From positions 30,207,966-30,271,965 of the forward strand of contig NC_091325.1 in the NCBI RefSeq assembly GCF_038502225.1: DNA of 64,000 nt. Direction: 5' to 3'. Below, one piece after another: positions 1 through 13,020 of this stretch (its first letter is position 1; each line of letters opens with the position of its first letter). The notes below the pieces were generated by a model, which saw nothing but the letters and a program-made list of their open reading frames with translations, did not search any database and was not told the origin of the DNA. Position numbers and translations under genes: made by a program. The DNA is from Cherax quadricarinatus (taxonomy: Eukaryota; Arthropoda; Malacostraca; Decapoda; Parastacidae).

Positions 1-1062
1 TTCAAGAACTTTTTTTGTGTTCACGTTCTCTCCGAATTCTGAGAGTTAGCAGTCTAGATTTGAGTGCATCGAATCTGCCTTTCTGTTAAACACTTCTTTC
101 TTTGTATATATTTCTTCCTCAGAATCCGTAGATCACATGAATACAGATTGATCGATCAAATTTTTTTTTATCACTGTAATCCCAATGTTGAGTTTCATTT
201 GATGAGTTGTGCTATATTATACCTTGTATTGCATTACAGTTTCATTACAGTTTCAGTTACGTAAGCTTCCATTCCAATATTCTACTTATGTATGTTATAA
301 TGTTCAATTGTTGTGTACTTTGACATTGTATAGAATCAACCCAAGCCGTACACCTGCCGTCTCTAGTTTGTAGTAGCTGTATGTCGGGATGACATACGTT
401 AGCGTCGCTGAGCTCTCAGTAGTAGCACCAGTTCCTAGTAACCAGTTACCAGTAACCAGTGTACCAGTAGATGACTCACTACCAACCGTCTGTGTGAATC
501 ATTGACTGTATTCATATTGCTGCTGACCATAGCAGGATTTCAAACACCCTCACCCGTAGGCACTGTGAGTCAGTCGAAGATAGGGAGTAGAGAGAGACAG
601 GTCAGCTGTTGGCGCTTCCCATACTTTCTGTTATATTATACGTACTACCAGCCTATGTGAGTATTCTTACCCCATCCACATTATGTGAAAACCCACTTGA
701 CAAACTTATCCACATGTATCTAGTATAGGACAGTTTTAAGTTTCGGTATCAGATTTTATAGTTGGTTATAGTTGTCATATTTGTTAAATTGTTATGTTAT
801 TTGTTATTGTTTCAATATTTAATGTAATGTTTTCAGTTATTGTCATATATTGTCATCTTTATGGTTTTTCCTTTTGTCTATTGTCTTTTTGTATGGTTTT
901 AAATAAAAAAAAAAAAATATGGCCTTGGAAAATAAGTAATGACAAGGTAGGTAAGCTTGGTAATGGGACACTTGTTGTTGTTACAGGTGTAACAGGTGTT
1001 TGACCACTAGTTACAGTAGGTCTCTGTGACAGAGTTTTGCGGCAGATAGCCTGTACTCCTGT
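1..1062. other. No gene recognised
   Basis: I see no convincing coding frame here; the open frames are short and of low complexity. A small cluster of overlapping CCAGTTACCAGT-like repeats lies at about 428-472. An A-rich run near 903-917 follows a T-rich stretch. Part of this could belong to the LTR element whose gag-like frame starts at 1305 on the minus strand, but nothing shows this directly. Confidence 0.5.
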
Positions 1063-1305
1063 TCACCTTAATTGTTGATTACTAAAAGTATCCAAAACAT
1101 TTTTAATTTCATCCTCAGATGGATCTGATTCAAGAAATTTATTTTCATAATGTGTATAGTCTGAATTAATTATTTTCAGACGGTGTGTAAGTAATTCAAA
1201 ATCTATGTTTGTATCTTGAGTTAATCCTATACAGACTGAAATTAGATTTTCTAATTGTGTAATCTTAGTCTGTAAAGACTGAAACTGAGTTTTCAAACAA
1301 GCCAT
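1063..1305 (-). pseudogene. Possible BEL/Pao-type Gag N-terminus (fragment)
   Basis: This 80-codon frame starts at an ATG at 1305 (MACLKTQ) and encodes an amphipathic, probably coiled-coil segment: LKTQ, then a short leucine-rich helix, then RLKIINSDY and an acidic ESDPSEDEI stretch. The pattern resembles the extreme N-terminus of Gag polyproteins of BEL/Pao LTR retrotransposons, in which a helix pair precedes the DUF1759 region. BEL Gags run on for several hundred residues; this frame stops after 80, and no protease, RT or integrase is found downstream on the same strand. A primer-binding-like motif and an LTR-like end lie about 730 bp upstream. Assignment rests on recalled family pattern only. 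It could also be an unrelated short coiled-coil frame. Confidence 0.35.
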
Positions 1306-2035
1306 TTTAATGGTATACTGATAATTCCAGCACCACATTTAGAGTGTTTAAAAACACTGTACTGCTATACAGCTGAGTTTTGTTATGCTTAAGTCAGCAG
1401 TAATCGAGTCAGACACTACTGACCCACTAAGCTTAACCTCAGGGTCAACGACCATGAAGGGTACACAGTACATGGGGCTGGTGTTTATTGCTTGAGTTTG
1501 CTGCGTCAGCCTGACAAGGATGATTAATCGTAAATAACGATGTTATACACTTCACTCACTATACACTATAAATGTCACTGTATAACTGTAAATCACACGT
1601 GAATATTACTTACACATATATAAATGTCAATGTTAATATAACAGGTATATCTATAAGAAACTTAAACACAATCTCGTCTCTTAATCTCTGTCTATAAACA
1701 TTATGAACACTATGTGTATATACTCTCAGACAAACTGAACATCAGTTGGGTTGTTGCTGTAGTCAGCATTTCTAGAGGTTGGTAGCATTAGATGCCAGGT
1801 GCCATCCCTCGTTTTCTTGTTGGGTGAGCCACCCAGCTCCCATTTTCTTTGGGTGAACGCTGGGTGAGCACCCGTTTTCTTTTGGCTGCCCATTCTCTGT
1901 GATTGAGTTGGAGGAACTTATTTATACTGATTATATTGTAAAACACTAGTTTTACAGCTTTTTTCGAAGGATCTTGGCTTGTAGGTTATTTGTACACTGT
2001 AGTACAACATATTTGGACTACAGTGTGGCCTTTAT
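1306..2035 (-). other. Possible element leader, no gene
   Basis: No coding frame is recognisable between the gag-like ATG and the primer-binding-like motif. Local imperfect repeats of a GGGTGAGCACCC type occur around 1825-1885. At about 730 bp it would be a long leader for a BEL element, which weakens the link between the gag-like frame and the LTR-like end. Confidence 0.3.
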
Positions 2036-2053
2036 CCGGTTCGAGCACGACCA
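2036..2053 (-). promoter_or_regulatory. Primer-binding-site-like motif
   Basis: On the minus strand TGGTCGTGCTCGAACC begins three bases after an ACA that could end an LTR. Retroelement primer sites start with TGG, the complement of a tRNA CCA end, and the complement of this motif contains GGTTCGA, as in tRNA T-arms. No tRNA was matched. Confidence 0.35.
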
Positions 2054-2056
2054 AAT

Positions 2057-2275
2057 TGTTGAGAAATGGGTTACCAGCTAAGTTTATAATTTTAAATATA
2101 GGGAATACTTAGCTGATAAAAGACAGCAAATCGTCTACACAGCCGCCTCTGCAGATGAGGTCTTGAATTGTTGTCATGATCATCTCTCAACTGGCTGTAA
2201 TAGATCATATTATGTAAACAATAAATTACCCCTAGGGGGTGTTATGTCAGCATATTTCATTCACGGATTGCTGAC
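2057..2275 (-). repeat. Candidate LTR end (TGT...ACA)
   Basis: Read on the minus strand, the segment starts TGTCAGCA and ends ...CAACA just before the primer-like motif. Near its start is an inverted pair TGTCAGCA/TGCTGACA. No second copy exists in the window, so the outer boundary is uncertain and the true LTR may be longer. Confidence 0.3.
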
Positions 2276-2815
2276 AAACTTACTTGTGTGGACTCAAAAG
2301 TCCGCACCTCACTGCCGACTATAGATTGATTACAGACTCCTTGTTACTCAAGAACTGCGCAGTCCCCCATACTACAAGAAATTCGTAACCTACCTTGCTT
2401 TTGTAGCGTGAGCTATGGTGTTCTTCACACCTTCGACAGGTATCGGTGACTTGATAGAAGCTGAAGTGTCCTTGGATGTCCACGTCTTCCATAGTCTACG
2501 AATACGCACACTGGTACACTATGTTCCACAAGATTTGTCTTTATTGTTCACAATCTTATCACTGAAGAAGCTGATCACACTTCTCTTAAGTGTTTATTGT
2601 GTTTTATGAGATATTTTGTTCACACTAACGCACGGATCAGTGTTCTTTGTTGGTTATCCTGACGTCAGTGTGACTCTCAGTAGAGTCAAAAGTAATCTGA
2701 AGACGCCACAGCCTCATACACCGTCACTGCCACTAGCACATAAAGGAAAAGCTGACCTAGTACTTTTGCTTCCTTGCCACTTTTTCGATGAAGCAAAGCA
2801 GAATGTTTGATTCTT
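2276..2815. other. No gene recognised
   Basis: Unique-looking sequence without a convincing frame; two 64-codon frames lack any family resemblance. It ends at the assembly gap. Confidence 0.5.
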
Positions 2816-2915
2816 NNNNNNNNNNNNNNNNNNNNNNNNNNNNNNNNNNNNNNNNNNNNNNNNNNNNNNNNNNNNNNNNNNNNNNNNNNNNNNNNNNNNN
2901 NNNNNNNNNNNNNNN
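2816..2915. other. Assembly gap (100 N)
   Basis: Exactly 100 N bases, the usual placeholder for a scaffold gap of unknown size. Distances across this point are not reliable. Confidence 0.99.
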
Positions 2916-3075
2916 TTATCAACCCTATAAACTGTATAACACTATGACCACTACACTTTATATCACCATCCAAACTACAAACCATATAAATCTATCACAA
3001 TTACACACTATATAAATCTATCAAAATTGCACACTATATAAATCTATCACCACTACACACTACTTAAAATTACCA
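2916..3075. repeat. Degenerate ACTATATAAAnCTATCAC tandem repeat
   Basis: Irregular repetition of a 25-30-bp phrase built on CACACTATATAAATCTATCA. Related phrases recur at 6721-6960 and 19125-19160, so it is a dispersed low-copy satellite. The phrase contains TATATAA, but there is no reason to regard it as a promoter. Confidence 0.75.
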
Positions 3076-3585
3076 TTACAAATAATATAAAATTGGAAAA
3101 TGTGGCATAATTTTTTTTTAAATTTATAATGTATACATTTCAGTAATGTAAATAATGTGTAAAATGTGTTGCTGGTGATTTAAATTTAATTTTCGGGTGA
3201 AAAAAGGAATCAGCAGATACAGAGACAGGTAGAGAAGGAGGACGCCATGATGGAAATTTGGAGAAAGACTGGTCACAATAACCACTGAATTGAATTGGAC
3301 GTCAATGGGGCAGCGGCCTCAGATGATAATCAAATTATGCAGTGGTGCCCTACACTGCAAAAATGAAAGCTAACTTGTGTAAAACCATACAATAGAGTGG
3401 CATAATCGGAAGAATTGAAGGACACTGGTGGTCTCCTTGCAACACGCCTTGGATAAGTAACCCTAACTTATTTTGTACAGTAGTATTACATTGGCCTTCA
3501 TATTTCTAGGTGGATAGGTAGTGTTAGGGTGTGTTCCACCTGTGGTCCAAATTAGTAAGTGGTAATATTAAGAATTTAGTTAGTT
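3076..3585. other. No gene recognised
   Basis: AT-rich sequence with no coding frame over 60 codons and no clear repeat except poly-T and poly-A runs. Confidence 0.5.
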
Positions 3586-4073
3586 AGTTAGTTTAATATG
3601 TTTATTATGCACCCCATACCCATCCTGTGGGCGGTAGTCAAAAGATTACAGAGGTACATAATGGGTCCAGGGACTGGACTCCAAAGTTTTGATAGCTGAG
3701 CAAGTTACAGAGGTAATGAACTCACAATTTACAAAGGTAATGAACTCACAATTTACAAAGGTAATGAACTCACAATTTACAAAGGTAATGAACTCACAAT
3801 TTACAAAGGTAATGAACTCCAGGTAGGTCTGGTCACAATCATGACAAGTTACAAAGGTATTTACAGATTACAGAGGTACGTAATGGGTCCAGGGACTGGG
3901 CCCCCAAAGTTTTGATAGCTGAACTAGGTACAAAGGTAATGAGCTCACAAGTTACAAAGGTAATGAATTCTGTAGAATGGTTACTTACGTTTATACATGG
4001 CTACAATCATGAACAAATTATAGAGTAATGAGCAATTCACACTTCCACACCCGGTCACAACTGTAATGAGTTA
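3586..4073 (-). repeat. Dispersed repeat R1, copy 1
   Basis: Read on the minus strand this matches the repeat at 18686-18962 on the plus strand. Shared phrases are GTCCAGTCCCTGGACCCATT, TACCTCTGTAATCTTTTGAC and a 3' end GGTGCATAATAAA followed by ATTAAACTAA. Here the 3' tail is expanded into a short (AACT)n tract at about 3577-3595. Tandem tetramer tails are typical of the 3' ends of CR1/L2-type LINEs, so R1 is probably the 3' end of such an element or a SINE derived from it. This copy is longer than copy 2 because an internal segment is duplicated and a 24-bp unit is amplified. Confidence 0.7.
3712..3822. repeat. 24-bp tandem repeat inside R1
   Basis: About four and a half copies of a 24-bp unit starting CTCACAATTTACAAAGGTAA, with exact spacing of 24 bp (for example 3721 and 3745). 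The unit is present about once per segment in the other R1 copy, so it expanded locally. Confidence 0.85.
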
Positions 4074-4096
4074 TTGGTGCAAATATTGATTGTTGA

Positions 4097-5573
<1,477 letters not shown>

Positions 5574-5593
5574 TGCACACATGTGGTAATGCT

Positions 5594-6375
5594 TTATTTA
5601 CAGCTAGCAAAGTCAGGGTATTTCTCCAGAATGGTCTGCAATATACCACTGTGGATAAAATACTTTGCCATTTCTTGAACATCTCTGAGTGAGTTGTTTC
5701 TAAATTCATTAATTTGATCACACTCCAGTACATAATGACGCAAGGTGTGACAATAGTCCATCTGGCAAAGTTTACATTTCGTTTGGTCTACATCCGGTGG
5801 TGGTGATTTAACCTGCCAAAGATACTTGTAACCCAGCCGGAGCCGGGCAGTAGTGACATCCAAGAGTCTGCTTATCTTGTTGGATGCACCATAGACATGT
5901 GGCTCCTCCTGCATGATGGAATGATGATAGATGGACTGACTTGTGTCAATCTCCCCAAGTCTTAAGTCAATAAAGTTCATTTGAAGTTCTTTTCGTATTA
6001 TTGTTCTCAAACTGCTAACTGACAACCCAAGATTGTAATCTACCCCCTCTTTGAAAGCATACAGCTTAGCCAATTTATCAGTTCTATCATGCATCTGAAG
6101 ACCAATGTGAGATGGAATCCACAGCATGTGCACTCTGACTCCACTGTCCACAATCTTATCATATCTATGTCTGGCTTCTGACACAAGCATGCCACAATTT
6201 ATACTTAATGAGTTGAGAGCATTTATGGATGACAGAGAATCAGTTACAATTAAAGTGTCAACCTTAGATACATGGACACATTTGAGTGCAAGGAGTATGG
6301 CAAACAGTTCTGTTTGAAGGGTAGAGGCCCAGTTATTGATGCGTGCTCCAATTTCTTTATGAGAGCCATCACTCG
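5594..6375 (-). pseudogene. RNase H and zinc-ribbon tail of an I/Jockey-type LINE
   Basis: The minus-strand frame, open from about 6375, reads through a ribonuclease H fold. TELFAILLALK carries the second acidic residue, IVTDSLSSINAL the third, and MLWIPSHIGL the region before the last catalytic aspartate. This is followed by a C-terminal Cys/His segment (CKLCQ, then H and C residues in HTLRHYVLEC). An RNase H followed by such a zinc segment occurs at the end of ORF2 in I-clade and some Jockey-type LINEs, where it removes RNA from the hybrid. No RT is found upstream, so this is an isolated 3' fragment. The N-terminal part lacks the first acidic strand, probably through truncation. Confidence 0.85.
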
Positions 6376-6720
6376 AATTTAGTTAATGTGTTCACATATG
6401 CTGTTATAGAGCTGACATCAAATGTAAAAGACTAGTTTTTCAGTCAGTCCCAGACAATTCATACAGTTCACACATAACAATTTTACCAGAATTACTGGTT
6501 TCTTAAATATAATTAAATAATTTTAGGTCCCACATAGTGTGAGTGTGGCCGAGGTGGCGTAATGGGCATCAGAGGAGTCATATTTTTGTGACCTAATGTG
6601 ACTGAAGTCCCACTTGCCTCAGAGGTGTAACTAAATTGGTGAGTAAATATTGTCTTAGTTACATCTTACTCAAATTACATGTATTAAAATTAATAGTGAA
6701 GCTTGTGCATGTAAATTCTA
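6376..6720. other. No gene recognised
   Basis: AT-rich, no coding frame and no repeat I can name. Confidence 0.5.
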
Positions 6721-6960
6721 ACAAAATTATCACCATTACACACTATATAAAACTATCTTCACTACACACTAAAAAACACTCTTGGTAACTCACATTAAAA
6801 ATATCGCCTGTACAAAATATTTAAATCTATCACAACTACACTTTACAAATCTATCACCAATACACACTATATAAAATTATCAACACTTTACACTGTATAG
6901 AACTATAACCTCTACACACCATTTAAAACTTCAGCCACTACACACTATATAAAATTATAT
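6721..6960. repeat. Degenerate ACTATATAAAACTATC repeat, second block
   Basis: Seven or eight irregular copies of a CACTACACACTATATAAAAC phrase, the same family as at 2916-3075. Copies differ in length and in the ATC/ACC linker. Confidence 0.75.
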
Positions 6961-7321
6961 CTTTGGGAAATTATGGGGACGAAGTTCACAGGTACATTCC
7001 TGAAATATTTTATAGACATAATTTGAGGGGAGCACAACTAAGCAAAAATTTATTGCTCTTACCAAGCTTAGTTGTATCTCAGAGCCAGGTGGGGTTTTAG
7101 AAACACTAAGCTGCACTAAGACTCCCCTCTGAGACCCACACACACTCTCTCCCACCCATGAACAGAGTCAGGCCTATCAAATATTATAATATAAAATTAA
7201 TACCAATAATGTTGGTAAATTACAAGATAGAATGGACTGTATGATGGTTTGTGACTTGTAAAGAAAGGGACGGGGGTGATCTGTTAAGTATACAACATTT
7301 TACAAAAAAATAAATGTTTTA
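6961..7321. other. No gene recognised
   Basis: No supported frame. A 66-codon minus-strand frame (6955-7155) has no family resemblance. Confidence 0.5.
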
Positions 7322-7418
7322 TGTTAAGTGAAAGGACACAAGTGCAACTAATGTGACATTTTATTGTGGCCAAAATATAATGTCACATTAGTTGCCCTTG
7401 TGTCATTTTACTTTACAT
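7322..7418. repeat. Fold-back of class D ribozyme-repeat 3' ends
   Basis: Two inverted arms (7322-7370 and 7371-7418) carry the sequence that follows the hammerhead core in the class D repeat at 57070-57267: AATAAAATGTCACATTAG, then TTGCACTTGTGTCC, then the TTTTACTTTACAT end. The left arm, read on the minus strand, begins GCCACAATAAAA, which is the base directly 3' of the predicted cleavage position in class D. No ribozyme core is included. Confidence 0.8.
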
Positions 7419-7464
7419 ATTGTCAGTAATTCTACCAGCATTATTATAAAATATTTTATATAAT

Positions 7465-7690
7465 AGAAAGAAAGGAAAATTTAACCTGAACACTCACCAT
7501 TTAATATCTACATCATAATTATTATTTTTTGGAAACACCCTAACACTACCACTACAGAATTTATGATGGTCAATGCAAAACTTCTGTACATTATGGGTAA
7601 GCATCACTTAATTAAGGTGTGCTCCTGGGAGAATTGGTGTCTTTTACTTTTCCGTCTTTGTTGCTGAATCATAAGGGTTTTCTACACTGT
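7465..7690 (+). repeat. Direct repeat DR1, copy 1
   Basis: About 225 bp that reappears with many substitutions and small indels at 12275-12495. Shared blocks include GGGTAAGCATCACTTAATT, CATAATTATTATTTT and TTTTCCACACTGTTTA-like ends. The two copies bracket the F2 LINE and the TA-rich hairpin, so they mark an old local duplication or two copies of an unknown repeat. Confidence 0.7.
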
Positions 7691-7736
7691 TTAATCTTAA
7701 TTCTTACCTGGAGTTACCTGGAGAGAGTTCTGGGGG

Positions 7737-10700
7737 TCAACGCCCCCGCGGCCTGGTCTGTGACCAGGCCTCCTGGTGGATCAGAGCCTGATCAACCAGG
7801 CTGTTACTGCTGGCTGCACGCAAACCAACGTACGAGCCACAGCCTGGCTGGTCAGGAACCGACTTTAGGTGCTTGTCCAGTGCCAGCTTGAAGACTGCCA
7901 GGGGTCTGTTGGTAATCCCCCTTATGTATGCTGGGAGGCAGTTGAACAGTCTCGGGCCCCTGACACTTATTGTATGGTCTCTTAACGTGCTAGTGACACC
8001 CCTGCTTTTCATTGTGGGGATGTTGCATCGTCTGCCAAGTCTTTTGCTTTCGTAGTGAGTGATTTTCGTGTGCAAGTTCGGTGCTCGTCCCTCTAGGATT
8101 TTCCAGGTGTATATAATCATGTATCTCTCCTGCCTGCATTCCAGGGAATACGGTTTTAGGAACCTCAAGCGCTCCCAGTAATTGAGGTGTTTTATCTCCG
8201 TTATGCGCGCCGTGAAGGTTCTCTGTACATTTTCTAGGTCAGCAATTTCACCTGCCTTGAAAGGTGCTGTTAGTGTGCAGCAATATTCCAGCCTAGATAG
8301 AACAAGTGACATGAAGAGTGTCATCATGGGCTTGGCCTCCCTAGTTTTGAAGGTTCTCATTATCCATCCTGTCATTTTTCTAGCAGATGCGATTGATACA
8401 ATGTTATGGTCCTTGAAGGTGAGATCCTCCGACATGATCACTCCCAGGTTTTTGACGTTGGTGTTTCGCTCTATTTTGTGGCCAGAATTTGTTTTGTACT
8501 CTGATGAAGATTTAATTTCCTCGTGTTTACCATATCTGAGTAATTGAAATTTCTCATCGTTGAACTTCATATTGTTTTCTGCAGCCCACTGAAAGATTTG
8601 GTTGATGTCCGCCTGGAGCCTTGCAGTGTCTGCAATGGAAGACACTGTCATGCAGATTCGGGTGTCATCTGCAAAGGAAGACACGGTGCTGTGGCTGACA
8701 TCCTTGTCTATGTCGGATATGAGGATGAGGAACAAGATGGGAGCGAGTACTGTGCCTTGTGGAACAGAGCTTTTCACCGTAGCTGCCTCGGACTTTACTC
8801 TGTTGACGACTACTCTTTGTGTTCTGTTAGTGAGGAAATTATAGATCCATCGACCGACTTTTCCTGTTATTCCTTTAGCACGCATTTTGTGCGCTATTAC
8901 GCCATGGTCACACTTGTCGAAGGCTTTTGCAAAGTCTGTATATATTACATCTGCATTCTTTTTGTCTTCTAGTGCATTTAGGACCTTGTCGTAGTGATCC
9001 AATAGTTGAGACAGACAGGAGCGACCTGTTCTAAACCCATGTTGCCATGGGTTGTGTAACTGATGGGTTTCTAGATGGGTGGTGATCTTGCTTCTTAGAA
9101 CCCTTTCAAAGATTTTTATGATATGGTCTGTAGTTCTTTGCTGTTGCTTTACTGCCCCCTTTGTGGAGTGGGGCTATATCAGTTGTTTTTAGTAACTGTG
9201 GGACGACCCCCGTGTCCATGCTCCCTCTCCATAGGATGGAAAAGGCTCGTGATAGGGGCTTCTTGCAGTTCTTGATGAACACAGAGTTCCATGAGTCTGG
9301 CCCCTGGGCAGAGTGCATGGGCATGTCATTTATCGCCTGTTCGAAGTCATTTGGCGTCAGTATAACATCGGATAGGCTTGTGTTAACCAAATTTTGTGGC
9401 TCTCTCATAAAAAATTCATTTTGATCTTCGACTCTCAGTCTGGTTAGCGGCTTGCTAAAAACTGAGTCATATTGGGACTTGAGTAGCTCACTCATTTCCT
9501 TGCTGTCATCTGTGTAGGACCCCATCTTTTTTAAGTAGGGGGCCCAATACTGGACGTTGTTCTCGACTTTGATTTGGCATAGGAGAAGAAATACTTTGGG
9601 TTTCTTTCGATTTCATTTATGGCTTTTAGTTCTTCCCGCGATTCCTGACTCCTATAAGATTCCTTTAGCTTGAGTTCGATGCTTGCTATTTCTCTGACCA
9701 GTGTCTCCCTACGCATTTCAGATATATTGACCTCTTTTAGCCGGTCTGTTATTCTTTTCCGTCGCCTGTAAAGGGAGCGCCTGTCTCTTTCTATTTTACA
9801 TCTACTCCTCCTTTTTCTTAGAGGAATAAGCCTTGTGCATACATCGAGTGCCACCAAGTTAATCTGTTCTAGGCATACGTTGGGGTCTGTGTTGCTTAGT
9901 ATATCTTCCCAGCTTATATCGGTTAGGACTTGGTTTACTTGATCCCACTTTGTGTTTTTGTTATTGAAATTGAATTTGGTGAATGCTCCATCGTGACTAA
10001 TCTCATTACGTCGGTGTGGGGCTCCGCGCATACATGTCTGAACCTCAATTATGTTGTGACCTGAGTACATGTATATTGTTTTTGATATGGTGACATTTCT
10101 TATCAGATCATCATTGTTAGTGAAGATGAGGTCTAGTGTATTCTCCAGTCTAGTAGGCTCTATTATTTGCTGGTTTAAATTGAATTTTGTGCAGAGATTT
10201 AAAAGCTCGTGTGAGTGTGAGTTTTCATCAGAGCTGCCTCCTGGTGTTATTACTGCAACAATATTATTTGCTATATTCCTCCATTTTAGGTGCCTTAAGT
10301 TGAAATCCCCCAGGAGCAAGATGTTGGGTGCAGGAGCTGGAAGATTTTCCAGACAGTGGTCAATTTTTAACAGCTGTTCCTGGAATTGCTGGGATGTTGC
10401 ATCCGGAGGCTTGTAGACTACCACAATGACTAGGTTTTGGTTCTCGATCTTTACTGCTAAAACTTCCACTACATCATTTGAGGCATTAAGCAGTTCTGTG
10501 CAAACAAGTGACTCTGCAATGTACAGGCCAACCCCCCCCCCTTTTGCCTGTTCACTCTGTCACATCTGCATAGGTTGTAACCTGGGATCCATATTTCGTT
10601 GTCCAAGTGATCCTTTATGTGGGTCTCAGTGAAAGCCGCGAACATTGCCTTTGCCTCTGCAGGCAGTCCACGGATGAAAGGTATTTTGTTGTTTGTTGCT

Positions 10701-10819
10701 GGCTTTAGACCCTGTATATTTGCAAAGAAGAATGTCATCGGGCTGGTGGTATTGTTGGTACTGGGGGGGGGGGGTTCAGGCATTAGTATCTGTATCTGTT
10801 GGTTTGGAGTGGAGGCCAT
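7737..10819 (-). pseudogene. F2 ORF2: endonuclease and reverse transcriptase, broken
   Basis: Starts at ATG 10819 (MASTPNQQ). The AP-type endonuclease shows FFFANIQGL, FTETHI, LLGDFNLRH and SGHNIIEVQ (where copy B has the expected SDH). The RT shows KNYRP, SSVPQGTVLAPILF and SFADDTRICM with the FADD catalytic pair. Endonuclease nicks the target and RT primes from the nick. Breaks are a frame change at a G10 tract (plus-strand C run near 10531-10540), another near 9531, and a 17-bp deletion near 9119-9122 relative to copy B that removes the RNYRPIALTSLI stretch. ORF2 overlaps the end of ORF1, as in copy B. Confidence 0.9.
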
Positions 10820-11819
10820 CGACTGTGGTTCCTCTCCAGGAATGACTGGATTTGGTGTACGATTTCTGCCATTTCCTGCCAGTTTTTTTTCCTTCCTGGC
10901 ACTAAAAAACCTCTCCCTCTTGAGTGGCTGTGGCTTCCTAGGTTTTCCCATGGCCTGGATGTTTTGTATCTTTTTGTCCCCTTTAGATGGTGTGCCTGGC
11001 AATTTAAGTTATAGCACAGTCTTTCCTTTACTGAAGAGGTACACATTTCAGGGTGAAAAAGCTTACAGGAAGGGAGTTTGCATTTTCCTGTTGTCATATG
11101 GGCACGGCATTTTCTAGGGTGGTCATAGTTGCACGTCCCATCTGTTTTTCCAGATTTCCCATTTCTGCAGATACCAAGTGCATAGTATGTGCACAGGCTT
11201 GGTTTCCGTTTGTCTTGGGTTTCTGTGACTGTATTCCCTGTTGGTGCATGTTTACCTGTCGTATTCCTATCCTCCCTAGCACCAACAATGGAGCTCCCAC
11301 CAGTTGTTCTTGGTAATATATCCTCAGTATTGCTAGTGGAGTCCTCTTGTTTACTATTTCCTGTGGTATTTCTAGTTTGCAATATTGGTTTTATCTTATC
11401 TTTGACTACACTTGTTTCCCCACTACGGCTCCTGTCCCCTATGAGGTCATTTATATGCATTCCTTCCTGCGTATAATTCCCAACTACTTGGACAAAATCT
11501 CCAGCTTCATTACTGTCTCCCAGGACAGCACATCTAAGCTTCACCATTACCGTCTCCCAGGACAGCACCTCCAGCTTCACCATTACTGTCTCCCAGGACA
11601 GCACTATCAGCCCCACATTTACTGACTACCAGGACATCACCCCCAGCCTTACAGTTTCTGACTACATGGCCAGTATCAAGGGCAGTACCATTCGGCCCAG
11701 ACTTTTTATGTTCCCATCTGTTGTAGAAAGCTTCCAGGTTGTCTATGAAAGCAGCTTTGATGTTATCCTCTTTTAATACCCTTGTGATTTTAGTATACAG
11801 ATTTTCCTCATTTGGGCAT
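10783..11819 (-). pseudogene. F2 ORF1, N-terminally truncated (CCCH zinc fingers)
   Basis: The C-terminal half of ORF1 is kept: three tandem CCCH-type modules beginning CTYYALGIC, CRAHMTTGKC and CTSSVKERLC, followed by a basic tail. Two of the three have C-x8-C-x4-C-x3-H spacing. Such proteins coat the element RNA. The PHD finger present in copy B lies beyond the truncation, and the 36-bp repeat region near 11505-11610 is shortened and frame-shifted. Confidence 0.85.
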
Positions 11820-11861
11820 ACATATATACATATGTATATGTATATATATATATATATTTAT

Positions 11862-11892
<31 letters not shown>

Positions 11893-11930
11893 AGTATATA
11901 TATATATGTATATGTATATATATATATATG
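11820..11930. repeat. (TA)n microsatellite with TG interruptions
   Basis: Imperfect TA repeat with TATGTATG interruptions. It starts exactly where homology to the F2 LINE ends. Confidence 0.95.
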
Positions 11931-11962
11931 CAATAAGATCACAGTAAACAGGTGATTTCAGA

Positions 11963-12495
<533 letters not shown>

Positions 12496-12679
12496 TCAGT
12501 GGAAATGTGTCAGCAATTTCTAAATTACAGACTAAGTCTGACAAACACCAATTAAACTTCAATGATGCCTGATTATTAGCTGAATTTTCCATCACAACCA
12601 GATTTCACATATTACAAATGACATCACCTGTGCCCGCGCGCGCTCGTGAGTGTGTGCACACGTGTGAGTGTATGACCCA
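12496..12679. other. No gene; short GC/GT-rich stretch
   Basis: No frame. A CG/GT-rich simple stretch is at 12630-12668. Confidence 0.5.
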
Positions 12680-13020
12680 CTTATTTATTTATTTATTTAT
12701 TTATTTAGAAATTTAGCATACAAACAGAGGTACAAAAAATACAGGTAAGAGCAGCATGCCAAAGCCACTTATATGCATAGCATTACGGGCTGGCTTAAAA
12801 TTAACTTAAGATTAACTAAGCAATGATGAAATCAGTGATAAGACATTATTGTAAACAGATAACTATAAAATACAAATGAGTATTACAAAGACAGGTCATA
12901 TGGTTGCATGCATTGCTGTTCATTCAGGTAGTGTATTTAAAAAAAATAACAAAGTTAGGTTTAACATTTGTGTGATATAATTGTGAGTAACATTTAAGAT
13001 ATACAATTTATATGGTTCAG

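Larger units (their letters stand above)
7690..11819 (-). mobile_element. LINE family F2 copy A, 5'-truncated
   Basis: CR1-like non-LTR retrotransposon on the minus strand, closely similar to copy B at 49575-55147. Its 3' end carries CCAGGTAACTCCAGGTAA, a short tandem motif of the kind seen at CR1-type 3' ends. At the 5' side homology to copy B stops at 11819, inside ORF1, where a TA microsatellite takes over. The N-terminal PHD finger is therefore missing. Several frame breaks show that the copy is dead. Confidence 0.92.

Noticed and set aside
2036..2053. A tRNA gene at the GGTTCGA motif
   Set aside because: No cloverleaf can be drawn around it; it better fits a primer-binding site.
6725..6960. 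Promoter function for the many TATATAA phrases
   Set aside because: They belong to a tandem repeat with no associated gene.
10617..11117. Hydrophobic plus-strand frames antisense to LINE ORFs (also 52486-52989, 59595-60182, 60692-61519)
   Set aside because: They are shadows of the well-supported LINE frames on the other strand and show no independent family match.
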